From Paralithodes platypus (lineage: Eukaryota; Arthropoda; Malacostraca; Decapoda; Lithodidae), in NCBI GenBank assembly GCA_032716605.1, contig CM064571.1, positions 11,352,405 through 11,416,404 on the forward strand: a stretch of DNA of 64,000 nucleotides. The letters run 5' to 3'. The notes under the pieces are model-generated. The model did no database searches. It was not told the DNA's origin and saw nothing but the letters and a program-made list of their open reading frames with translations. Below are positions 56,219 to 64,000 of the stretch, one piece after another; the first letter of the stretch is position 1; the number at the start of each line of letters is the position of its first letter. The position numbers and the translations under genes were made by a program.

Positions 56219-56427
56219 CCCATTCAGTACCGGCGACTTCTTTTCCATCATATTCTGACAAATATTAGGCGATTATATTCAGCTTAGAAAGGATCTGTAG
56301 TAACTAAAACGAATATTTGAGGCAGTCTGCAGACTTTTTAATTAGTTTCAAGTCCTTACTAAGCCGAATAAAATTGTGTAATAGCTAACAGAACATAATG
56401 AAAAGGACGTCACTGGTACTGTAGGGG
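56219..56427. mobile_element. TTAA MITE family C, copy 3
   Basis: Shares the TTAA at 56215-56218 with family A copy 5; the right flank is ATAA (56428-56431). The ends cccattcagtaccggcgac and gtcactggtactgtagggg pair, and inside are attatattcagcttag / ctaagccgaataaaatt arms. Confidence 0.75.
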
Positions 56428-56431
56428 ATAA

Positions 56432-56806
56432 GGGACCCCACCTCGCTTTTTTTCTATTTCTCTCCCTCTCTCTTTGGCTTGTATCCATTCGGCCCCATTC
56501 AGCCTACTGCTTTAAGACGTTTACCTCCATCCAGGTGTCAATATTTTCCTGGCGAGCGGCAGCGAGCCAGCATATATATATTTTTGTTTCGACAGCAAGC
56601 TAAATTTATACGTTTTTCGATAGGAAAATGTCTCCGGCGAAGCCAGATTTCTCCATACAATGCTCGCTCGCTATCGCTCGCCAGGAAGAGATCGACACCT
56701 AGATGGGGATAAACGTCTTAAAACAGTTGGCTGAATGGGGCCGAATGGATACAAGCCAGGTAAAGAGAAGAAAGGAGAGAAAGTTAACAAAAAGCCGGTG
56801 ACCCCC
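56432..56806. mobile_element. TTAA MITE family A, copy 6
   Basis: Left flank ATAA (56428-56431) shared with family C copy 3, right TTAA at 56807-56810. Left end gggaccccacctcgc, right end ggtgaccccc. Full asymmetric form. Confidence 0.85.
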
Positions 56807-57149
56807 TTAAAGTCGCCACTTACCCTTCCAATGACCTGTATGCACACACAGGACCCAGTATCGATGGAATACACTCATAGTCATGCTCAGATTATATTTA
56901 GGGGGGATTGTTGGTTTTTGGTCGCTTTATATACCCTTTCACGCTTTTATGACGCAGAAGTTGCCAGATTAGCAATAATAAATAGAGTTCTCTCACTCTT
57001 ATAATTACCTCTCCAAAATTAGTTTTCTGCCCACAGCTAACTCAAAGACAGCAGAGGTTGAAGTAACTGTTACTAAACTAAAGGTTTCTAAATACCACTG
57101 ATGGTAACAAAGGCTTTAAAGTATCCCCAATAGGCTCAACATCGCGTCA

Positions 57150-57710
57150 TAAGCGTGAAAGTGTAAATTTACTTATGATTTTTTTTTATTTGCTCCCTAG
57201 ACTCTACTCAAGCTTAACCCTCTGAGTCCCAGCGACGTGTGTTATCGTATATTCTATCAGTATTTAAACAATATTATGCAGCTTAGGAAGGATCTGTGTT
57301 TGTTAAAGAGGTTGGTGGAGATAGATTGAAGCTTTATTATTGCTAGAGGTACTTCCTAAGCTGAATACAATCGTCTAATAGTTGCCAGAATATTACGAAA
57401 AAAACGTCCCTGGTACTGAATGGGTTAAATATAATACCCTCAAGATAAATTTGTAAAAATGTTGGTAGAAAAAATATCCCGGCCAAAGTCCGATTCCTCC
57501 TCAAATACAGGCTCGCTATCGCTCGCCAGGAAAATATCCACATCTAAAGGCACGAAGGGTCTTGATATTGACAGAGAAATGGGGATAAATGTCGTAAAAT
57601 CACCAAACTAATGGTCCGAGTGTTTTATAATCTGAAAACTATTGGGGCTAAGCATGAGGGAGAAGGGGGGGCAGACAAATCAACCATCTCCCATTTATTC
57701 AATTTCATGT
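57150..57710. mobile_element. family B copy with family C nested at TTAA
   Basis: Family B sequence (ctccctagactctactcaagc) stops at TTAA 57218-57221. A family C copy (57222-57425, ends ccctctgagtcccagcgacg and cgtccctggtactgaatggg) follows. Family B resumes after the repeated TTAA with ccctcaagataaatttgtaa, the gtagaaaaaatat block and aggctcgctatcgctcgcc. Outer ends of B are diverged. Confidence 0.7.
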
Positions 57711-58185
57711 CACAAGAAATATTGAAGTTGCATACTTAGCATACTAAAAGTCCAAAATTCGCCGAAAACTTAATAATTTGTGGAAATCTCAACACAACAA
57801 TGAAAATATCAAGAAATGGTTATATCAACTTAAAAGTACACAGTTTATAGTCAAAGCTAAATTTGTAATTTTATAGGCCCAGTGTGTCTTTACGGTAAAA
57901 CACAAACTTTGAGATAGAGGACAAATACTATAATATAATTGAAGCGAGAATTCCAAGCGTCAATCAGCAAGTAGGATTCTTGCAGGAATATCACAGGAAA
58001 GATAAACTAGATTGTAACATTAGAACCTCAATTATCTCCAACAATAAACGCTGTGTCCTGGAGCTTGTCAGCCGCCCCAAAAACGACTGAGTTATATCTC
58101 GCCCTAATTCACTTCCCGTATCATATATCCCGGCAAGAGGCATTCTAATACCAGTACGGTACCAGCCTTATACTCCCGTCAGCCA
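57711..58185. other. spacer
   Basis: AT-rich with no feature I can name. 56811-57149, before the nested MITEs, is likewise without a recognised gene. Confidence 0.4.
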
Positions 58186-58299
58186 CTTGAAAATGTTAGA
58201 AATGCATTGCCGGGATATTATTACAATTAAGTATAACAGGAGGAGAGAGAGTGGAAGCTTCAAAGATCCTGCGTGTGCCCTGGTGACACTGCCTGAGCG

Positions 58300-58350
58300 T
58301 CTCCACCAATCAGCGCGCAGCATGCCTGGAGGGGCGGGTATTTTAGGAGG
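58300..58350 (+). promoter_or_regulatory. promoter-like patch upstream of the cold-shock frame
   Basis: A ccaatcagcgcgc CCAAT-type box (58305-58317) and gggcgggtattttaggagg (about 58334-58352), GC-box-like followed by a weak TATA-like tatttta, sit just before the ATG at 58356. Confidence 0.4.
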
Positions 58351-58355
58351 GGGGC

Positions 58356-59365
58356 ATGGCCGGATCTTTTTTCACCAGACCACGCAGCTTGCAGCTCCAC
58401 CAGCCTCTCCGACCACGTGGGACCACCTCCATGGCTCGAACTTTCATAACTGGCCAAAAATATGGTAATCCAGCCACTATGCCAAACCTTAACATCTCAG
58501 GAACTGTCAAGTGGTATAACGTCAAACATGGCTACGGATTCATTACAAGAGCTGACAACAATACAGATATATTTGCACACCATAAATCTATATCAAAACA
58601 CAACCCCAAGTATTTTCCATCACTAGGGGAAGGCGAAACAGTGATCTTCAATGTTAAACCTGGACGAAAAGGACCAGAAGCCCATCAAATTACTGGTCCT
58701 GGAGGGGTTTCAGTGAAAGGATCACATCTTGCTCGACAAAAACGCAGGGAGAAAACACACAAGACCCAAAACCACAAGCAAACTGACACTATGGCCAAAC
58801 TATATGCTTGTATACAAGCTGCCACAGCCATTGCCGGCCATAACAAGTTCACCTCTGCCAGATCATTCCCAAACTACTCCAGCACAATGGCTTGCTATCA
58901 ATCTCCATCCCTCCAGAAGTCTTGGAATCTAGAAGAACGCAGCAGAAACCAAGAAGGAGACGAGAACACCAACCCAACATCATTGAAGAAGACAACTACT
59001 CCATCAACTTAGAAGATGATGAAGAGGAGGACAACGCCGAAGAAGATGACGATGAATACGAAGAAGACATTGAAGACGAGGAAGTGGAAGACGCAGAAGC
59101 TGAAGAAAAACAAGAACATCCAGACCAACTTCCTGTAACTATGCCTTCCCCAACTCCTCCTGTCCTGACTCCTCAATCTACAAACAGGCGTCTGACCACA
59201 CGTTTCGCCGAAGATCTCTTCAGACTGTCACCAGCAACGTTTAAAAGAAAAAACTCTGCCAAATTCCCAGAAGACACGGAATGGGCACTATCAAAAGAAG
59301 GAAGAGATACACTAAAACATAAATTGCCTCCAAACTACTTAGAAAAGTACAATATTAAAGTATGA
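58356..59365 (+). pseudogene. Y-box-like cold-shock domain protein with acidic region
   Basis: The frame from MAGSFFTRPRS has a cold-shock domain at about residues 46-118: SGTVKWYNVKHGYGFITRAD (RNP1-like GYGFI), NTDIFAHH (RNP2-like, usually VFVHH), GEGETVIFNVKPGRKGPEA and ITGPGG. The GPEA...VTGPGG-type ending is that of animal Y-box proteins, which bind single-stranded nucleic acid and package mRNA. A basic RQKRREK follows. The first frame stops at 59012. The probable continuation is the +2-shifted frame (58892-59365): KPRRRREHQPNIIEEDNYS, a long Glu/Asp tract (EDDEEEDNAEEDDDEYEED) and the C-terminus NSAKFPEDTEWALSK...YLEKYNIKV-stop. Either one indel broke the gene, or the junction is spliced in a way I cannot see. 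aataaa follows at 59377. It could be a retrocopy, a host gene or the RNA-binding ORF of an element. Confidence 0.6.
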
Positions 59366-60009
59366 ATCAGTTTAAAAAAAATGACTAGACAAACAAAATA
59401 AAGTAATAAACATCCCTCAATTTTAACAACAGCAAGGTGGACGGCCCACTAACTTTTCTCTTCCACCGTATTTCATCTTTCCTACTTTCTCTTCCTCCCA
59501 CCCACTCTATGGTGCCTCTCTTTCCCCACCTACCTTAAAAAGAAAAAACAAGAAAAAGGAGGACTCTCACCATCACACAGGACATTCCAGACAACCTCTC
59601 TCTAAAGGCACTAGCTACATGCCTACTACTTTCGCCAACCACCATAGGGGTATAAATGAAGAGATCATTCTTGGCCAGCTGAGTATGTTAAAAGCAGTAT
59701 ATAACCAGAGCAAAAAGAGTATCAACCGTTCAGCTTCTGTACAAATCCACCTGCAAGATCCAGTAGCGTGGGCCCCCACAGCATAATTACACCATGTCCC
59801 AAGCTATCCAGAACTGGAACCAGGTGGTACATGGAACGAAAGAACAAGGCAGATTATATTGGCAGGCACTGAGATAGTGAAACCTGGGAAAAGAGGGAAG
59901 AAGAAGCTGATCTAACCCATAATACCTGGATAGAGAGAAATAAAGTTCTGACTAAAACTGTCCTGAGTCACCAAACAATTAATGTGTCACATGGACAGCC
60001 TTTTTCAAA
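59366..60009. other. 3' region of the cold-shock locus, no gene recognised
   Basis: aataaagtaataaac at 59377-59391 can serve polyadenylation. Further on is a clear TATA-like ggggtataaatgaag (59648-59662), but the sequence after it has no long frame. Confidence 0.4.
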
Positions 60010-60667
60010 GCAGTTTTAGACAATTTTGTGTTTTTCTATGTGGATGAGGAAGACAAAAAGGAAAACTGCCTGTGACAAGTGCCTCTCCCAGAGTTAAAAG
60101 AGTGACAGAGCCAAAATCAAGGAACGTTCGAGCACAAATGTCTGGACACACAGAGTTTAAAACAATTTAAGTCATAGGATGAGGGAAAGATGGATTCAGG
60201 GAGAGAGTTCCAGAGCTCAGCTGTTGAAGAAAAGAATGATTGGGAGTAACGTTTCACTCTTGATTTGGAGAGCTGTACAGAGTAGGGGTGGGTTTTACGT
60301 ACCCTACGTAGAGGAGGTGGTATGCACTGAGAGAGCTCTGAGGAACACTGGTTATTGTAGTAGCGATAGAATAGCGAGAGAGATGCAACATTGCGGCGAA
60401 GAGAGAGAGAGTGATTGCAGAGAGTCGGTGAGTGGATGGGCGTTAATGATACGAAAGGCTTTCCTTTCTACTTTGTCTAGAAGTGCTGTGTGAGAGGATC
60501 CTCCCCACGCATGTGAACAATACTCAATACAAGGACGCACTGTGCCCCTGTACAGAACGAAAAGCTGAACAGGTGTAAAGAACCCCTTGAGGCAGTTGAG
60601 CACACCCAGCTTCTGGGAGGTTGCCTTAGCAAGACTGGTAATATGGTCCTCCCAAGTGAGAGCAGAA
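60010..60667 (-). pseudogene. Jockey-like LINE fragment, second family
   Basis: The minus-strand translation runs WEDHITSLAKATSQKLGVL, FFTPVQLFVLYRGTVRPCIE, YCSHAWGGSSHTALLDKVER and IINAHPLTDSLQSL. After frame breaks it continues YSVQLSKSRVKRYSQSFFSS and TAELWNSLPESIFPS. The same family as 27865-28170. Its upstream part is cut off exactly where the Gypsy LTR begins at 60668, so the LTR element inserted into this LINE. Confidence 0.8.
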
Positions 60668-63015
60668 TGTTACGACCGGGGCTACGAATAAAACAAAGGC
60701 ACTTAATGATTGGACTAGTAATAGGGCACTATGCAACAACGGTACGCTAGATCCAAACCCTCAAACTTATATGCCGGCGAACAAAAGCACCTATACCCTC
60801 CAGAGTTAATCTGCGATAACGGGGTATCCTTAACTGGGCATAAATGTACTCTACTTCAGGCTAACCCACACTGGTATAACCTGATAACAAACAAGATGCA
60901 TGTTACATTAAAATGCATAAAAGGGAAGCTATGGAAAGATCAATTAAATCACTGCAAGATTTAACCCTTAATTAGCGGCTCACCACATAAGTCGAGTTAA
61001 ATAAAGCTGGACTATGTGGCGGCGCTCGACATAGGTCGAGTGGCAATTTCAGCACGTAATGTTGCTGAGAGAGAGAGACAAGTGGTGGCAGGAGACTAGC
61101 GAGCGTATGACTGCTCCAGACCACCGCGGCGAACCTACTGACACGAATCTCAGCTCCCTCCTCCCTTTCTCACTCGCTACATACTGAATTATATGGGGAA
61201 AATACCGAATTACATGCTTTTTGCACTCGCGTTGCACGGTTATTGCAAGAAAACTAGCCATCATAAAAGGATCGTTATGGTGTCATTCGAAAGCTCTGTT
61301 TATGCCCTTTCAGGGATAGGTACTTGTTTTACGTTCTGGGTCTTATTTAGGCATGAAAATGATCACGTAAACAGCCCTATTTTGGCTAAAAACACCCCGC
61401 TGGGCGGTACATATAAATAAACCGCATGGGCCGCTCGTAAGATGTTAATACAATAAAAAGATGCTTCAATACAGTTACTCTAAACAACAATAAACTCTTC
61501 ACTCCTATCTGAAAGAAAGTGAAGTATAGTCCTACAGCATAGACCTGGAAACTTCTGAAGAAAGTCTGATGCTCATAAGATGCTCGTATCTTAAATTATA
61601 TAAAGGCAGGAGGCACGACACCACACGTGTAGACTGAATACACTAAAAGATAGGACATATAATGTTAACTGACACGGGAATACTATAAATGCGCAACGAC
61701 AGTAATGCTCGACACTAAAAGAAGTACTTCCTCATCAACGAAACAGTCTGCTATGGTTGTGCAACTCAACAACAACCTAGACTAATAAATGCTGTGAATA
61801 ATAATGCATACATAACAAAAAGAGCTTATGTCCTAACTAGTGTCTGCTAGGCGAATAAAGTCTACCTGGGATATCAAGGTTAGGAAACTGTGGCTGAGCA
61901 AGACAGGCTCATAGTCTACCGTTGTCCTTAAGGCGGTATGATTAAAGTTACGTTAATGACGGGGTTGCTCTCTTGGTAGATCCAGATCTCAAGTATCTGG
62001 TTCTACCCTGGCGATCCCTCTAAAGTCAAGCAAAGAGGCAGCACTCTGTTATAAGGTAGTAGGCTAATGCCCTCTTACAACACGATGATGCACTCGCAAA
62101 AGACACAACCAAAAGGACGACCTAGGCTACCACAGAAACCGTCGAAGTCGTGTAGGTATAAGCAAACCATACACACATCGGTGACAACGTCAACAGAAAC
62201 CTCATCCCAGTCTAGCATTAATAACCGAGCAGAGCACTAATGATAATGAGGGAGACACACACAAAGAGTCATCAAACCTCCATAGACTAAGGACACTGAG
62301 GGAGACACACACAGAGTCATCAAACCTCCATAGACTAAGAACCCTTATAGCCTATTCTAATACATGTAAATATATATGAGAGCGACGCACACAATACGAT
62401 GGGCCGATATGAAATCGTGTACAGAACCCAAAGGGAGTGCTGTGACGTTAAAAGATTAGAGGAATGAAAGAAAAGAAGTTGAGTGAGAGAGACAGTATCA
62501 GAATGGTGGAGATATGGGGGACAGTTGTAAAAAGGATGTTAGTCGTGTGCGCCCCTAGCCTGCTCTGAGGAGAACAGCTCCTGTGGACCACAGGAGCCCA
62601 CAAAGGCGCGATGGTCGGCCAATCACGGGCCGATACGTCACAAGGCAGCAGGCCCCTAGAACGTGCCAGGAACCACCAGCCAATCAGAGGCGAGAGAAAG
62701 CCCGCACGGGCGGGAAAACTCCTCCGGGAGGAGGAGGGAGGAGGGAGGCAACACTCACTACCCCCTCGCTGCCCGCTCTCTCTCTCTCTCTCAACTTCAC
62801 ACTACAATGCATCTTTTATTCTACTCATGATATAAAATACTTCCCTTTGTCACAGACGAAAATAAAGACCAGCACTGGACTGTCTGTAACAATGCAAGTA
62901 CTATGAAAGAAAGAACAACATTCTCTGATAACTGTAGCCCATTTCACTGCCCTGGCGAGCGCTAGTGGCTAACGAGAGGCGATTCTGCCAACGCTGGTAG
63001 ACGACTAACGTCACA
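60668..63015 (-). mobile_element. 3' LTR of Gypsy element 3
   Basis: Begins tgttacgaccgggg and ends cgactaacgtcaca; 2348 bp, TG...CA in minus orientation. The left flank is agaa; its partner lies outside the window. Longer than the LTRs of element 2 and closer to the solo LTR at 9034 (attggactagtaata, actgccctggcga and other blocks). A duplicated agggagacacacac...catagactaag segment occurs at 62249-62340. A cttgggcgggg polypurine-like tract sits just inside. Confidence 0.88.
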
Positions 63016-64000
63016 CCCCGCCCAAGATATGGGACGCTCAACATTAGGCGAGCACCATATCTGACAAGGGAAAATGCCGACAAGACCCGCCACAACCAGC
63101 CACTCCACCAGAAATGAAATGCAAAGCTCAATCATAAATAAAACAACATTTTAGCATAAAGAAAATCTGATAACCCCTCCCAAACATTATAGTATAATTT
63201 TAGCCTGCTATGCTCCCTGAGCGAGCTTCACAGAGCCCAGCCTACTAAGTGAAAGACAGGTTCAACTTAGGAGTTTAGCTATAACATTGGCAACTTACAA
63301 TTAACTATCAAAAAGAAAGAGTTTTTATGTGATTTTTTTATTTAATTTTAATGTTGTTTTTGACGGCTGCTCTACAGGGGCAAGCCTGATTTTTTTCCAC
63401 TCTCAACACCCACTGACTGAACGGCGAGGGTTCTCCTGCAAACAAACCCTCCCGTGACAAACAATCAGCCAAAACATTATCAGTGCCCTTAGCATGCCAC
63501 ACATCCAACTTGTGTTCCGGCAGCAAAACAACACCTGACACTGATAAACTGCCCAGTTCATCACAAGACTGGCACTTCTCTTCACTCTTTTCGGCAACGG
63601 GGCCTGCCAATAACCTTTCACTAGTTCTACCTTCGTGATGAGCGAGGCAGCCCCGATGCGGTCTATGGTGTCGTCAACTCTAGGTAATGGATAGGCGTCT
63701 GTCAGGGATAATGCTTCCACACTCTTGCAATCACCATATACACGGATCTTGCCACTCAACTCAGGTTGCAAACTCACTGGCAACGACCACTCACGATATC
63801 CTTTATCCCTCAGACCCTTTTTCCACATGTCGTCTAGCTCTGTTTTCACGACAGGCTGTTGAGCAGGATTTATACGGTAGGGAACTAACTTGAGCCTTGC
63901 ACTGTCTCCAGCCTCCATGTCGGATTCTACCCCGTACATCAGGCCTGGAGATGCAACAAACATGCGGATGTACTGCCACAGCCTAGTAAACAACATCTCT
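63016..64000 (-). pseudogene. Gypsy element 3 pol (RT remnant to RNase H tail), partial
   Basis: Runs off the right edge. RT part: MYGVESDMEAGDSARLKLVP, YRINPAQQPVVKTELDDMW, LSGKIRVYGDCKSVEALS, YPLPRVDDTIDRIG, LVKGYWQAPLPKRVKRS and AVYQCQV. It is then joined to LPEHKLDVWHAKGTDNVLAD in another frame (63338-63610). The deletion joint is the same as in element 2, although the two copies differ elsewhere. YxDD and most of RNase H are missing. The 320 bp between the pol end and the LTR are non-coding. Confidence 0.85.

Overview
The window looks like intergenic, repeat-saturated nuclear DNA of an invertebrate, most likely a marine arthropod such as a decapod crustacean. That attribution is an inference from the mix of elements: Gypsy elements with long LTRs, Jockey-like LINEs, PIF/Harbinger, TTAA-flanked palindromic MITEs, long minisatellites and abundant (TA)n and (CA)n. 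I recognise no ordinary host gene with confidence. Nearly every coding stretch belongs to a transposable element or its remnant. The one possible exception is a cold-shock (Y-box-like) reading frame at 58.4-59.4 kb.

Layout. 0-4.3 kb: a 39-bp satellite array, a Harbinger-type MITE and two TTAA-flanked elements that share one target site. 4.4-12.7 kb: a plus-strand Gypsy element with about 1.6-kb LTRs. It has been hit by a truncated LINE, an unknown insert of about 580 bp and a solo LTR of a second Gypsy family; the last sits in a perfect 4-bp target duplication. 13-14.4 kb: a decayed LINE whose catalytic-loop region has expanded into a minisatellite. 14.6-18.5 kb: a DNA transposon with 432-bp inverted repeats and a broken Cys/His-rich protein gene. 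18.7-23.7 kb: SINE-like, palindromic and tandem repeats, including a 43-bp array held inside an inverted-repeat element. 23.7-26.0 kb: a second broken locus of the same broad protein family as the 15-18 kb gene, this one carrying a FEN/XPG-like nuclease domain and a CXC tail. 26-32.6 kb: LINE scraps, more TTAA MITEs and a 49-bp array. 32.7-36.3 kb: a PIF/Harbinger transposon with an apparently intact DDE transposase and a divergent partner gene that is cut by a 95-bp-arm hairpin. 37.2-45.3 kb: a complete-ended minus-strand Gypsy element, LTR to LTR, with internal deletions. 45.3-58 kb: MITEs, a truncated LINE, a possible LTR and a long 30/35/38-bp array, with three TTAA families joined end to end. 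58.2-60 kb: the cold-shock reading frame. 60-64 kb: a LINE remnant interrupted by another Gypsy element that runs off the window and shares its internal deletion with the 37-45 kb copy.

How the pieces relate. The two broken loci at 15-18 kb and 24-26 kb have lost different parts of what seems to be one multi-domain protein: Cys/His modules, a DQP-type central domain, a FEN/XPG-like nuclease, and an LPPT/GW plus CXC tail. Read together they outline the whole protein and suggest a large DNA-transposon type. The Gypsy copies belong to a lineage in which RNase H is the last pol domain and integrase apparently lies before RT, as in Gmr1-like elements. Two copies carry the same RT-RNase H deletion, so a defective form seems to have been mobilised.
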